A stretch of DNA of 64,000 bases from Mucilaginibacter sp. (GCF_025359345.1 NZ_JANYGQ010000003.1:62001-126000), one strand, 5' to 3'. Positions 17,557-27,357 are shown, counted from the stretch's first letter. The notes: generated by a model from the sequence alone, not told the origin. Translations and numbers: made by a program.

Positions 17557-20500
17557 ATGCAGGAAACTATTTTATCCCGCCTTGAGGCATCGCGTAAAGA
17601 ATTATTGGACCTTGGTTTACGCAATCCTCTTTTAAATTACAAAGCATCAAAAGCCCGCGGACTGCACATGGTGCAGGAAAAGTCTGTTTACGTTTACGAT
17701 ATACTGGTAAAACAAAATAAATCGATGACCTTTTTGGGGATGCCCGAAAAGGTGGCTGGTGAGCAGGACGGGTTGTTTCCTAACCTGTCACAACCCGAGC
17801 TATTGGAAACCTACCAGGATACCAAGCTGCAAACCAGCGAGGTTGACCTTAAGCTGCAGGTTAAACTATTAAATACCTATTATTTTGCCAAAACCAGCAT
17901 AGAGGAGCAAGGGATTAATACGCTTTATCTCTCGCTGGGTATGCTAAACTGGTACGAGGCCGGTAACCACGAGGATGTCCGCCAGGCGCCTTTGTTGTTA
18001 ATACCCGTTTCGCTGGAACGGTCGAGCGCTAACGAGCGTTTCCGTTTAAAATATACCGGGGTCGAAATTGATGCCAACCTTTCGTTACAGGCAAAAATGC
18101 TGGCTGATTTCAACATCGCCATCCCCGATTTACCCGAAACCGACGAGTTTAATATCGAAAATTATTTTGCCGAAATTAAAGAACAAATTAAGCGCCAGCC
18201 CACATGGAAAGTTGATGACGATGCTATGGAACTGGGTTTTTTCTCGTTCGGCAAGTTTATGATCTACCATGATCTGGACAGCGATAAATGGCCGAAGGAG
18301 GAACAGCCTGCCAATCATCCAAACATCAACGCGTTGTTTACCGACGGTTTTAAAGATGCCCAACCAACGGCCGATGAGGATGACTACCTGGATACCGATA
18401 CCGTAGCCAACCAACTGTTCCAGGTAGTGGATGCCGACAGCTCGCAGGTGCTGGCCATGCTGGCCGTGCACGAGGGCCGCAATATGGTGATACAGGGCCC
18501 GCCCGGAACAGGTAAATCGCAAACTATTACCAATATGATAGCCAATGCCGTAGGGCAAGGTAAAAAAGTGTTGTTTGTTGCTGAAAAAATGGCTGCGCTC
18601 GACGTGGTAAAACGGCGGCTGGATGCTATTAATTTAGGCGAGGCCTGCCTGGAACTGCATAGCCATAAAGCCAACAAGAAAGAGCTGCATGAGGAACTGA
18701 AGCGCGTGCTTGAACTGGGCAAGCCAACTTTTGAAGCCCTGCAGCAGGAATTGGCGTTACTGGAGGCTTACCGCAATGAGTTAAACGGATATTGTGCTGC
18801 TGTTAATAACGCCGTTATTGGCAGCGGTTTATCTGCCCAAAAAATCATAGGCTTTTTGCTGGCGATAGCAAAAACTGCATCGCAGGTGCACCTGCCCAAG
18901 TTACCACTCGAAGTTATTGAAGCCTGGGACGCGGACCGTATGGGGATGGCCGAAGCCATGGCTGATAGGGTACAGGCACGTTTAAACGATATCGGCATAC
19001 CGTCAAAATTATTGTTTTGGGGTAGCCGGCTTACCGTAATGCTACCACATGAAGAACAACCCATTCAGCAATTGCTATCTACAGCTTTACAGGCCCTGAA
19101 GAATTTGCAGTCGGAGGTAGATACCATTGCCAGCCAGTTTGGCGTAAAATCGCCCAAAAATGAGATTGAAACAGCGAAACTGCTTGAACTTTGCCGCCTT
19201 GCCTCGCAAAGCCCCGATTTAAAAGGCATCGCCATAAAAAATGATGCATGGCTGCATAACCAGCATGATATCACCGAACTACTGGATACGGGCAAACGGT
19301 TTGCCACTCTTCACCGGGAGTATGAAAGCATACTGATACCCGAAGCCTGGGACCAAAACGTTTTGGAAATTCGCCAGAACTTAATGGCTTATGGCGATAA
19401 ATGGTATAAGTTTTTAATAGGTGCCTATGGCAACGCTAAAAAACAACTAGCGGCCATGTGCCGGATTCCGCTGCCATCAGGCACTGCCGAAAAAATAAGG
19501 ATAGTTGACGCCATCTCCGAGTCGCGGAGGCTGGAAAAAACATTGACGGAACTTGAACCGCTGGCGGTCCGCTTATTTGGCAGCAGGTGGTTAAAACAAC
19601 GCTCGGATTGGGATGCGCTGGCAAATATTGCAGGTTATCTTGCGCAATTGCAGGCCAACATAGCTGATGGTTCTGTCCCTGCCGCGATAATTGAATACCT
19701 GGCTAAAACCGAAAACGGTGAGGCTGCGAAAACAAGTCATATGTTGCTTACCGCGAAACTGGCGGAACAGCGGCAAGCTCTACAGTCGGTGCGTGAAAAA
19801 TTGCACGTCGATATAGCTGTAAGATGGACTGGTACAGAGTTGGAGGAGGTTGCGTACCCAGAACTGCAACAGATGCTGGAGAGCTGGATAGCCCGTTTCC
19901 CGGAGCTGCAAAAAATGACTGCTTGGAATAATCTTGCAAAAACAGTTGATGACGAAGGGTTGTCTGTCCTGGTAAACGCCTCTCTTCAATGGGAAGGTGC
20001 CCGTGAGCATTTGAAAACAGCCTTGCAAAAAACATGGTACGAATATTTAATTGAACAGGCTTTTCAATTTAACCCGGCGCTTATAAAATTTGAGCGTGCC
20101 AGCCACGAGGAGGTGATTGAAAAATTTAAAAAGCTCGATTTACTAAACCTGCATTACAACCGTGCCCGCGTGGCCTTAAAACATTATGAAGGCGTGCCAA
20201 GGGCGCAAGCCGGTGGCCAGGTAAATATTTTGCGCAGCGAGTTCAATAAAAAATCGAGGTTGATGCCTATCCGTAAACTGATATCGGAAGCTGCGCTGGC
20301 TATACAGGCCATTAAGCCCGTTATCATGATGAGCCCGATGTCGATTGCCAATTTTTTTGCGCCCGGCAGTATAGAGTTTGACCTGGTGATTTTTGATGAG
20401 GCCAGCCAGGTACGGCCGGTGGAAGCTTTGGGTGCAATAGCCCGCGCAAAACAATTGGTTGTGGTTGGCGATTCGAAACAGCTGCCGCCTACCAGTTTCT

Positions 20501-22221
20501 TCGATAAAATGAATACTGATATCGAGGATGAGGATAACGTAACTGCAGATTTGCAAAGTATCCTTGGCATGTGCGATGCACAGGGAGCGCCGCAACGTAT
20601 GCTGCGGTGGCATTACCGAAGCAGGCACGAATCGTTAATCAGTTTATCTAACAAGGAGTTTTATGAAAATAAACTGGTGATATTCCCCAGCCCCGGTTCG
20701 CGTACCAAAATGGGGCTGGCATTTCATTATTTGGAAGATGCCGTTTACGACAGGGGTAAAACCCGCACCAATGTTATCGAGGCCGAGGCAGTTGCCGATG
20801 CGGTTATACACCATGCGCTAAACAACCCAAAGCAAAGCCTGGGCGTAGTGGCTTTTAGCACCGCACAAATGCAATGCATTCAAAACACGCTGGAAAGTCG
20901 CAGGCGGAAGTCGCCGGAGGTGGAGAATTTCTTCCGCAGCCATATACATGAGCCGTTTTTTGTGAAGAACCTTGAAAATGTGCAGGGCGATGAGCGCGAT
21001 GTAATATTTATCAGCATAGGCTACGGCAAAACCGAGGATGGTAAAATACCAATGAGTTTCGGTCCGTTGAATAATGAAGGCGGTGAGCGACGGCTGAATG
21101 TATTGATAACCCGCGCCAAACTACGTTGTGAGGTGTTTACCAATATTACTTCAGAGGATATTAAACCCACTGAATCAACCAAATTTGGTATCCGGGCCTT
21201 AAAAAGCTTCCTGTATTTTGCGCAGCACGGCAGGTTTGATGAGTTAGAGGAAACCCTTATCACTCAAAAACGCCCATTTGAAGACCAGGTTGCCGAGCAG
21301 CTTACCGCAAAGGGTTATGTGGTACGTAAAAAGGTTGGATCCGAAGGGTTTTATATCGATATGGCTATTGTTGACCCGCAAAATCCCGGTCGGTATATTT
21401 TGGGTATAGAATGCGATGGTGATGCCTATGCCTCAGCCAAATCGGCCCGCGACCGCGACAGGCTCCGCAAACAGGTGATGGAAACCATGGGCTGGAAAAT
21501 ATTCCGGATTTGGAGCACCGACTGGTTCCGGAACCCGAAACAGGAGTTGGACAGGGTAGTTGCCGCCATTGAAAAAGCAAAGAAGCAGGCGATAGAAGGC
21601 GACATAGACGAGGAAGCAGCCGAACATGAGGTAGTTACAGTAAATCGCGAGAAAGGCGAGGAGGTTAAAAGTTCGTTGCCGCCGTACGTGATAACCAAAC
21701 TGCCTTCTGAGGTTGGGAAACCCGAATTACACCTGCATTCGTTTGCCAAGCTGGCCGGCTGGATAGCCGAGATAGTGAAAACCGAAGGTCCCGTGCATCT
21801 TGATGAAATAATCCGCCGGATGGCCGATGCAGCAAAGGTAGGCAAAGTAAATTCACGCGTTAAATACACCATTACCCAGGCCACGCAATATGCCGTTGAG
21901 AACAAGCTGATAAAAGCAAAAAGCGATTTCCTTTGGCCGGTGGATATGGAGCAGCCTATCATTCGCGATCGCAGTGCATTGCCCATAGCTTCGAGGAAAC
22001 TGGAATATATTGCACCCGAAGAAATGGATCTGGCCGTTTGCAAGGTGGTTGAGGAGGCCATCGGTATTCAACCCGAAGCCGCGGTACCGTTCATTGCCAG
22101 GCTGTTCGGCTTCACGAGGGTGACCGAGGACTTGAAAAATGACTTACTGCACGCCATCGACTTAAGTATCGCAAAAGAAAGTGTTAAAATGGATGGGGAG
22201 TTTTTAAGGGTGAGTCAGTAA
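17557..22221 (+). CDS. DUF4011 - SF1 helicase - Vsr-like nuclease - DUF3320 protein (putative defence)
   Basis: A single 1554-residue protein. An N-terminal DUF4011 region (about 1-260, LDLGLRNPLLNYKASKARGL) leads into a split superfamily-1 helicase: Walker A GPPGTGKS at 314-321, a long helical insertion (about 370-900), Walker B DEAS at 947-950, then VVGDSKQLPPTSF, LRWHYRSRHESLI, VQGDERDVIFISIGY and RRLNVLITRAK. A PD-(D/E)xK endonuclease of the MTES_1575/Vsr-like type follows (about 1235-1340; D1268 in YIDMA, E1285 and D1287 in GIECDGD, with FRIWSTDWF), then a C-terminal DUF3320 (about 1440-1554). All catalytic motifs look intact. From memory, a DUF4011-helicase-Vsr architecture has been reported as the single-gene antiphage system Hhe, so defence is plausible, but such proteins are also widespread in Bacteroidota. 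It stands alone, with no methylase or accessory gene. Confidence 0.9.
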   Translation: MQETILSRLEASRKELLDLGLRNPLLNYKASKARGLHMVQEKSVYVYDILVKQNKSMTFLGMPEKVAGEQDGLFPNLSQPELLETYQDTKLQTSEVDLKLQVKLLNTYYFAKTSIEEQGINTLYLSLGMLNWYEAGNHEDVRQAPLLLIPVSLERSSANERFRLKYTGVEIDANLSLQAKMLADFNIAIPDLPETDEFNIENYFAEIKEQIKRQPTWKVDDDAMELGFFSFGKFMIYHDLDSDKWPKEEQPANHPNINALFTDGFKDAQPTADEDDYLDTDTVANQLFQVVDADSSQVLAMLAVHEGRNMVIQGPPGTGKSQTITNMIANAVGQGKKVLFVAEKMAALDVVKRRLDAINLGEACLELHSHKANKKELHEELKRVLELGKPTFEALQQELALLEAYRNELNGYCAAVNNAVIGSGLSAQKIIGFLLAIAKTASQVHLPKLPLEVIEAWDADRMGMAEAMADRVQARLNDIGIPSKLLFWGSRLTVMLPHEEQPIQQLLSTALQALKNLQSEVDTIASQFGVKSPKNEIETAKLLELCRLASQSPDLKGIAIKNDAWLHNQHDITELLDTGKRFATLHREYESILIPEAWDQNVLEIRQNLMAYGDKWYKFLIGAYGNAKKQLAAMCRIPLPSGTAEKIRIVDAISESRRLEKTLTELEPLAVRLFGSRWLKQRSDWDALANIAGYLAQLQANIADGSVPAAIIEYLAKTENGEAAKTSHMLLTAKLAEQRQALQSVREKLHVDIAVRWTGTELEEVAYPELQQMLESWIARFPELQKMTAWNNLAKTVDDEGLSVLVNASLQWEGAREHLKTALQKTWYEYLIEQAFQFNPALIKFERASHEEVIEKFKKLDLLNLHYNRARVALKHYEGVPRAQAGGQVNILRSEFNKKSRLMPIRKLISEAALAIQAIKPVIMMSPMSIANFFAPGSIEFDLVIFDEASQVRPVEALGAIARAKQLVVVGDSKQLPPTSFFDKMNTDIEDEDNVTADLQSILGMCDAQGAPQRMLRWHYRSRHESLISLSNKEFYENKLVIFPSPGSRTKMGLAFHYLEDAVYDRGKTRTNVIEAEAVADAVIHHALNNPKQSLGVVAFSTAQMQCIQNTLESRRRKSPEVENFFRSHIHEPFFVKNLENVQGDERDVIFISIGYGKTEDGKIPMSFGPLNNEGGERRLNVLITRAKLRCEVFTNITSEDIKPTESTKFGIRALKSFLYFAQHGRFDELEETLITQKRPFEDQVAEQLTAKGYVVRKKVGSEGFYIDMAIVDPQNPGRYILGIECDGDAYASAKSARDRDRLRKQVMETMGWKIFRIWSTDWFRNPKQELDRVVAAIEKAKKQAIEGDIDEEAAEHEVVTVNREKGEEVKSSLPPYVITKLPSEVGKPELHLHSFAKLAGWIAEIVKTEGPVHLDEIIRRMADAAKVGKVNSRVKYTITQATQYAVENKLIKAKSDFLWPVDMEQPIIRDRSALPIASRKLEYIAPEEMDLAVCKVVEEAIGIQPEAAVPFIARLFGFTRVTEDLKNDLLHAIDLSIAKESVKMDGEFLRVSQ

Positions 22222-22285
22222 AGTCAGCAACAATAGGAAAATAGACTAATTGACCGGGCCAAGTCAATTGCCGGTTAAGTTTAAA

Positions 22286-23290
22286 TTATTCCTCGTGATA
22301 TTTTGCTTTATCTTTATCCATATCGATGTCCTTAATTATTGATATTTGCTTGCCGTTTTTATAATGTATGTCGGACTCAATAAAGCTGGCTTTTGAGACA
22401 TCAAGACTAAAGGGGTGCCAAAATTCCTCATGAAATGTGTATTTTATTTCTCTTGTTTTATGCCCTTTTGCATCGTAAACTATTTTCGTAATATCAAAGT
22501 CGTCCCGAAATTCGGGGTCTGCTAACCAACTGTATTCTGCTTTTTTATCTCCTGTTTCGAAATAATCAACTCTGCTATTTCTGCCCTGTAATGCTTTTAG
22601 GTGCCCGCTGGGGTAATACTCATCAATATAGATAAAACCTTCGGCTGTGATCGTTTTATTGAGTTTAGCGCGGCCGGTTTCATAGTAAAGAGTTGTATCA
22701 CAGCCATAAAAATACATCGACCCTGGATTAATATATCCGGTTACCCGTAATTTATGTCCCACAGTGTCAAATTCTTCTACTTGTTCCTTGGTTGTATAAG
22801 CATTAATCCGTGTGTTTATTCCCCCGTTCTTGTAGTATCGTACTAATGTATCGTGGATTTGACCTTTCCGAAAGCTGCCCCGTTGCCTTACTTGGCCGGT
22901 AGGATAAAAATCTTCCAGGAAGCCGTCCGCAAGTTTGCCGCAACTGGTATAAACGGGAGAGGCATCGCCGGCGCAGCAACCTATTATAATATTGGGTTCT
23001 TTATATTTATAAATTGTCAAGCCGGTATCTGTAATATTTACTATCGGAGTATCCTGCATTGGGGGATTGAAGAAAATCCTGTATTTTCCAAAATGTGTTA
23101 ATTTGGTAACCGAAGAAAATAATTCTTCCGGCTCAAACTTGTGGGTAGCTCCCACCTCAATTAAGTGGTAGTATAATATAGTGTCTTCAACATTGTTACA
23201 CGATTGAATGGCGCGGAGCTGAAATTTTATATTTTGACCTAAGCAAACATTTGCCAAAACAATTGAAATAAATAGATAGAAGATTTTCAT
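22286..23290 (-). CDS. Secreted MORN-repeat (YwqK-like) protein
   Basis: A 334-residue exported protein with signal peptide MKIFYLFISIVLANVCLG. The body contains several MORN-variant repeats of the YxxGxxxxxGxxxxGxxxG type, such as FYPTGQVRQRGSFRKGQIHD, YYKNGGINTR and YYPSGHLKALQG. Proteins of this kind are often labelled YwqK-family antitoxin, but there is no toxin next to it and the exported location argues against that role. ATG at 23290 is preferred to the GTG at 23293. Function is unknown. Confidence 0.8.
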   Translation of the reverse strand: MKIFYLFISIVLANVCLGQNIKFQLRAIQSCNNVEDTILYYHLIEVGATHKFEPEELFSSVTKLTHFGKYRIFFNPPMQDTPIVNITDTGLTIYKYKEPNIIIGCCAGDASPVYTSCGKLADGFLEDFYPTGQVRQRGSFRKGQIHDTLVRYYKNGGINTRINAYTTKEQVEEFDTVGHKLRVTGYINPGSMYFYGCDTTLYYETGRAKLNKTITAEGFIYIDEYYPSGHLKALQGRNSRVDYFETGDKKAEYSWLADPEFRDDFDITKIVYDAKGHKTREIKYTFHEEFWHPFSLDVSKASFIESDIHYKNGKQISIIKDIDMDKDKAKYHEE

Positions 23291-23457
23291 CACAACGTGG
23301 CTTACCTATAGCAGGAATAAATATAACTATTTTGATGTTTTTATAGTTGTGAAAATGTTGTTTTATATCCGTACAGCATATTATATCAAAAACGACCGTG
23401 CTGAAAATTAAAATTATTGTATTTGTTTCAATATCAAATATTTACATACGTGGCATA

Positions 23458-23490
23458 TTTGTTGCGAATTAGGAATAAAGAATATCTTTA
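23458..23490 (+). promoter_or_regulatory. Candidate Bacteroidota promoter
   Basis: TTTG at 23458-23461 and TATCTTTA at 23483-23490 (7 of 8 match to TAnnTTTG) are separated by 21 nt, with the ATG of the next gene 14 nt downstream. Spacing fits the Bacteroidota sigma-ABfr consensus. Confidence 0.4.
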
Positions 23491-23504
23491 TCTTAACTCA
23501 CATC

Positions 23505-24125
23505 ATGAAAAATCTTTTTACTGCCATATTATTCTTAACTGCATTTAACGGTTTCGGTCAGCATAAAACGCTGGCAGATTTTAAAGTTCATAACCGCGAA
23601 TTAACGATTGCAAATGAGAACGGCGTTTCAGTAATGAACCTAAGCGAGGCTGACAACGACGGTGTTGCCTGGTTATCAAGTGCAAAATTTACCAATGGGA
23701 ATATTGAGCTGGATATAAAAGGCAAAGACTTATTGCAGCACAGTTTTGTGGGCATAGCCTTTCATGGTGTTAACGATTTTACTTTTGATTGCATTTATTT
23801 TCGCCCGTTTAATTTTAAAGCTGCCGACCCGGTGCGAAAGGTGCATGCAGTTCAATACATTTCGCTCCCCAAATATGACTGGGAACTGCTTCGTACCAAA
23901 TTTCCAGCAAAATATGAAAAGGGCATCGCCGCGCCTCCTGACCCCAATGGGTGGTTCCATGCGCGCATTAATGTAAACGGTAAAAAAATAACGGTATTTG
24001 TGAACGGCGAAAGCACCCCGTCGCTCGAAGTGGAAGAGATTGTGCCAGCGGACGGAAGCATGATTGGCTTTTGGGTGGGTAATACCTCTGGCGGTGATTT
24101 TAAGAACTTGAAGATTAGTAAGTAA
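23505..24125 (+). CDS. Secreted concanavalin-A-like (LamG-type) domain protein
   Basis: A 206-residue protein with signal peptide MKNLFTAILFLTAFNGFG, then a single jelly-roll domain. The pattern GNIELDIKGKDLLQHSFVGIAF, FDCIYFRPFNF and WFHARINVNGKKITVFVNGE resembles laminin-G/DUF1080-like folds that bind sugars or form lectin-like modules. There is no recognisable catalytic residue pattern. It is probably a periplasmic or surface carbohydrate-interacting protein. Its stop is immediately followed by a heptamer-periodic palindrome shared with the convergent GH105 gene. Confidence 0.8.
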   Translation: MKNLFTAILFLTAFNGFGQHKTLADFKVHNRELTIANENGVSVMNLSEADNDGVAWLSSAKFTNGNIELDIKGKDLLQHSFVGIAFHGVNDFTFDCIYFRPFNFKAADPVRKVHAVQYISLPKYDWELLRTKFPAKYEKGIAAPPDPNGWFHARINVNGKKITVFVNGESTPSLEVEEIVPADGSMIGFWVGNTSGGDFKNLKISK

Positions 24126-24219
24126 GTCTTAAGTCCGGAGTCGAAAGTCTTAAGTTGAAGGTCGGATTTGTTTTTTGACTTAAGACTCAAGACTCAAGAC
24201 TTTCGACTCTGGACTAATT
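24124..24219. repeat. Heptamer-periodic palindrome, copy 1
   Basis: Two complementary arms (24124-24155 and 24178-24219) fill the gap between convergent genes. The right arm is a run of six 7-mers that each begin with ACT (for example ACTTAAG, ACTCAAG twice, ACTTTCG, ACTCTGG). It ends on the stop codon of the GH105 gene. The arms are not exactly equal: the right one has extra heptamers. Confidence 0.85.
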
Positions 24220-25357
24220 AATGATTGCCAATGTATTTATAAAGTTCTGAACCAGTTAACAAAAAGGCCCCAACCCCATAAACTTCAGTGCTGTTTTCTG
24301 TCACCATATCCGGACTATCGCCGATGCGCTGCACATTTCCCAGCATACCATCGGGATGAACTGATGAAGTAAGCGCTGCCCATGCTTTTTTAACAATCGG
24401 CCAGTAAGTTTTTTTATCGAGCAGTTTGTGGTTAAGCCCCCAGGTTAAAGCGTAGCAATAAAAGCCGGTACCGCTTGTTTCTTTAACCGGGAAGCTCGTA
24501 GGGTCGAGCAACGATGCGTGCCAGCTTCCGTCGGGTTGTTGCAGCGAGGCTATTTTGGCCGCCATATCCTGGTACAATTCTTCGAATTTCTTTTTATCCG
24601 GGTTATTGGCAGGCAGGCTTTCCATCACCCTAACCAGCCCTGCCAGTACCCAGCCGTTCCCCCTCGACCAAAATACTTTCTGCCCGTTTTTTTCTTTTCT
24701 ATTGAGGTAGCTGCCATCCCTAAAGTAAAGATGTTCGGTTGGGTCATATAAATAAGTGGTTGTTTTCCACCAGAGTTTTGTTGCAATATTTATATAAGCG
24801 GGGTTATTTGTTGCTTTACTAAGGTAGCACAGCGCTGTTGGCCCCATAAACAATGCATCGCACCATGCCCATTCGCGGCTTGCTATATTGTTTTTCCAGT
24901 CCAGCGGTTCGTCGTGTCGCTTGTTTACGATGCTATCTGCCAATAGCCCAAATGGCCCGATCATTTTTTTATCCTGGTATTTTATTGATAATAGCGAATA
25001 AGTTTGCCCTATACAATAATCATCAGCCATAAAACGGTTCCGGCCGGTTTGCCAATGCAGGTCTGTGCCTATTTTAACCAGAGCATCCAGGTATTTATCG
25101 TTTCCTTTTATTGCGCCCAATGCATAGAAGCCAGTATAGCACGCAGCGTTTGTCCAATCAACCGGCGGATGGTTAAAACCTTTCGTGTTCCACTGATTTA
25201 ACTGCCAGTCTGCAACGCGATGCATTATGTTAAGGATGCTGTTTTGTTTTAAAAGAGAATCGCTTAATGAGGGGTTAATACCGGCAAAAGCATTGGAACC
25301 GACAAGGAGTAAAGCAATAAAAGAAATGCGAATATATTTTTTGATAGTTGCCTGCAT
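24218..25357 (-). CDS. Glycoside hydrolase family 88/105 (unsaturated rhamnogalacturonyl hydrolase-like)
   Basis: A 379-residue exported enzyme expected to remove the unsaturated uronic acid left by pectin or other polysaccharide lyases. The (alpha/alpha)6 barrel shows family blocks MADDYCIGQTYSLLS, REWAWCDALFMGPTALC, FWSRGNGWVLAGLVRVME and TSGTGFYCYALTWGLN. A signal peptide is present (ISFIALLLVGSNAFAG). The start is taken at 25357 (MQATIKKY) instead of 25387 for a normal signal peptide. It lies near a GH127 gene, consistent with plant cell-wall sugar use. Confidence 0.9.
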   Translation of the reverse strand: MQATIKKYIRISFIALLLVGSNAFAGINPSLSDSLLKQNSILNIMHRVADWQLNQWNTKGFNHPPVDWTNAACYTGFYALGAIKGNDKYLDALVKIGTDLHWQTGRNRFMADDYCIGQTYSLLSIKYQDKKMIGPFGLLADSIVNKRHDEPLDWKNNIASREWAWCDALFMGPTALCYLSKATNNPAYINIATKLWWKTTTYLYDPTEHLYFRDGSYLNRKEKNGQKVFWSRGNGWVLAGLVRVMESLPANNPDKKKFEELYQDMAAKIASLQQPDGSWHASLLDPTSFPVKETSGTGFYCYALTWGLNHKLLDKKTYWPIVKKAWAALTSSVHPDGMLGNVQRIGDSPDMVTENSTEVYGVGAFLLTGSELYKYIGNH

Positions 25358-25487
25358 AGATAAGACGTATAATGGTGACAAGTCCAAATATAAAATTTTT
25401 AATTAACAGCACTAAATGGAAGCTTTATATTGATGCAATTCGGCCATGAGCGGCTAATGCCGAAACGAAATGGTATATTTGCCTATA

Positions 25488-25503
25488 TTTGAATTTTGCA
25501 AAC
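25488..25503 (+). promoter_or_regulatory. AraC-cassette box upstream of first AraC gene
   Basis: The sequence TTTGAATTTTGCAAAC lies 24 nt upstream of the ATG. The same 16-mer recurs exactly upstream of the following SDR gene, and variants occur at the second AraC/SDR cassette. Its first four bases are also the TTTG of a TATATTTG -7 box (25484-25491), so binding here would occlude the promoter (autorepression, inference). Confidence 0.6.
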
Positions 25504-25511
25504 AACGTATC

Positions 25512-26417
25512 ATGGAGAGTGTATCCCTAGAAGATTTTTACAAGGAAACAGCAGCACTTGTGCCGGCTGATATCAATAAAGAAATCGGCCATTTCAACAT
25601 TTTTAAGATTGATGATTTTACCGCCAGTTTAAAAAAGGGCAGCACAATGCCCTATAACCGCCGGGCTTATTATAAAATAAGCATTATCAGCGGGCGTAAC
25701 AAGGCACAATATGCGGATAAGGAAATCGATATTGAAAAAAATGCGTTGCTTTTTGCAACGCCGAAAATACCCTATCACTATTTGCCCCAGGATGATAACC
25801 AGTTTGGCTATTTCTGCATTTTTACACACGATTTTTTAGTGCAGAATAAAAGTGGGGTGGTTTTGGACGATCTGCCGATATTTCAACCAGGGGGCTACCC
25901 GGTATTCCAGGTAACCGATGAAGCCGTGGAAGAAATTACCGCGATATTTAAAAAGATGTACAAAGAGATATCATCGGACTATGCTTACAAGTACGACCTG
26001 CTGCGTAATTACGTACTTGAGCTGATACATTACGGGCAGAAGCTGCAGCCGGCCACATCGTTATATCCATTGCATACTGCGGCGGCGAGGGTATCGTCGT
26101 TATTTATTGAGTTGCTGGAACGGCAGTTTCCTATTGAATCACCACATCAAAAACTACAATTGCGTACTGCAAAAGATTATGCCAGCCAGCTGGCAGTACA
26201 TGTGAATCACCTCAATAAAGTATTAAAGGAAAATACCGGCAAAACCACAACTGATATCATCAGTAGCCGCATTGTGCAGGAGGCTAAAATTTTACTAAAG
26301 CAGACAGATTGGAATATATCGCAAATTGCTTATAGCCTGGGTTTTGAAGAAGTAGCACATTTCTCAAACTTTTTCAGGAAACAAACGGCATTGGCGCCAT
26401 TGGCGTTTAGGTCGTAA
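25512..26417 (+). CDS. AraC-family transcriptional regulator (cassette 1)
   Basis: A 301-residue regulator. The N-terminal half is a cupin-like sensing domain (about 30-140, YYKISIISGRNKAQYADKEI). The C-terminal ~100 residues are the AraC double helix-turn-helix, with SQLAVHVNHLNKVLKENTGKTTTDIISSRI and the signature ISQIAYSLGFEEVAHFSNFFRKQT. The start is at 25512, aligned with the paralog at 29543. It is followed 157 nt downstream by an SDR gene whose promoter carries two boxes of the same sequence found before this gene, so that SDR is the likely target. Confidence 0.93.
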   Translation: MESVSLEDFYKETAALVPADINKEIGHFNIFKIDDFTASLKKGSTMPYNRRAYYKISIISGRNKAQYADKEIDIEKNALLFATPKIPYHYLPQDDNQFGYFCIFTHDFLVQNKSGVVLDDLPIFQPGGYPVFQVTDEAVEEITAIFKKMYKEISSDYAYKYDLLRNYVLELIHYGQKLQPATSLYPLHTAAARVSSLFIELLERQFPIESPHQKLQLRTAKDYASQLAVHVNHLNKVLKENTGKTTTDIISSRIVQEAKILLKQTDWNISQIAYSLGFEEVAHFSNFFRKQTALAPLAFRS

Positions 26418-26484
26418 AAGATGTTTTTTTTCTTTTTTTTGCCCTCTCTGCTTCGCAAAGAGGGGATATGCAATCTTCCCCTGA

Positions 26485-26521
26485 TTTGAATTTTGCAAAC
26501 AATGGATTGATGTTTGCAAAC
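26485..26521 (+). promoter_or_regulatory. Tandem 21-bp-spaced operator of the first SDR gene
   Basis: Box 1 TTTGAATTTTGCAAAC (26485-26500) and box 2 ATTGATGTTTGCAAAC (26506-26521; 13 of 16 identical) are direct repeats exactly 21 bp apart, i.e. two helical turns, as AraC-type dimers prefer. A TACCTTTA -7-like box starts 21 nt after box 2 (26542-26549), and the ATG is at 26575. Confidence 0.65.
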
Positions 26522-26574
26522 AGTCCGCTGCTTTTGCGCGTTACCTTTACATCATAATTAAAACGATAAAAAAA

Positions 26575-27336
26575 ATGAGTAATAGCAAAATAGCATTGGT
26601 AACCGGCGGCAGCCGCGGACTGGGCAAAAATATGGCTTTAAACCTTGCCAAAAAAGGAATCGACGTAATATTAACTTATAACAGCAAAAAGGACGAAGCA
26701 GAAGCAGTTGTAGCCGAGATTGAAAGCTTGGGTCAAAAGGCTTTAGCACTGCAATTAAATACAGGCGACACAAAAAGCTTCGATACATTTTTTGGCAATG
26801 TAAATACTGCCTTAAAAAACACCTTCAATACCGACCGTTTTGATTTTTTAATAAACAATGCCGGCATTGGTATTCACGCTTCATTTGCAGAAACTAAGGA
26901 AGAAGATTTCGACCTTTTGTTTAACATCCATTTCAAAGGTGTGTTCTTCCTCACTCAAAAAGCATTACCTTTAATTAATGATGGTGGCCGGATAATCAAC
27001 CTGTCATCGGGTTTGGCAAGGTTTAGTTTCCCGGGCTATGCGGCGTATGCGGCCATGAAGGGCGGGATAGAAGTACTTACCCGTTACTTAGCCAAAGAGC
27101 TGGGCGCCCGCGGCATTGCAGTTAACGTAGTTGCTCCCGGCGCTATCGAAACCGATTTTGGCGGCGGCGCCGTGCGCGATATGCCCGAATTGAACAAACA
27201 AATTGCAGGAGCCACAGCGCTGGGCCGTGTTGGTTTGCCCGATGATATTGGCAGCGTAGTAGCATTTTTGTGCACCGAAGATGCCAAATGGGTAAATGCG
27301 CAGCGTATAGAGGTATCGGGCGGAATGATGTTATAA
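26575..27336 (+). CDS. SDR-family NAD(P)-dependent oxidoreductase (cassette 1)
   Basis: A 253-residue classical short-chain dehydrogenase. The cofactor motif TGGSRGLG (about 11-18), NNAG, the catalytic Ser in NLSSG, YAAMK (YxxxK) and the PGAIETDF loop are all intact. The C-terminus (GRVGLPDDIGSVVAFLCTEDAKWVNAQ) matches FabG-like SDRs. Substrate unknown. It is presumably induced through the neighbouring AraC regulator via the 21-bp-spaced boxes upstream. A GC-rich terminator follows. Confidence 0.93.
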   Translation: MSNSKIALVTGGSRGLGKNMALNLAKKGIDVILTYNSKKDEAEAVVAEIESLGQKALALQLNTGDTKSFDTFFGNVNTALKNTFNTDRFDFLINNAGIGIHASFAETKEEDFDLLFNIHFKGVFFLTQKALPLINDGGRIINLSSGLARFSFPGYAAYAAMKGGIEVLTRYLAKELGARGIAVNVVAPGAIETDFGGGAVRDMPELNKQIAGATALGRVGLPDDIGSVVAFLCTEDAKWVNAQRIEVSGGMML

Positions 27337-27357
27337 TTTAAGCCTGATGATTTATTT

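Noticed and set aside
24124-24219. Heptamer array considered as a CRISPR or satellite
   Set aside because: Units are 7 bp and degenerate without spacers; no cas genes; two arms are complementary.
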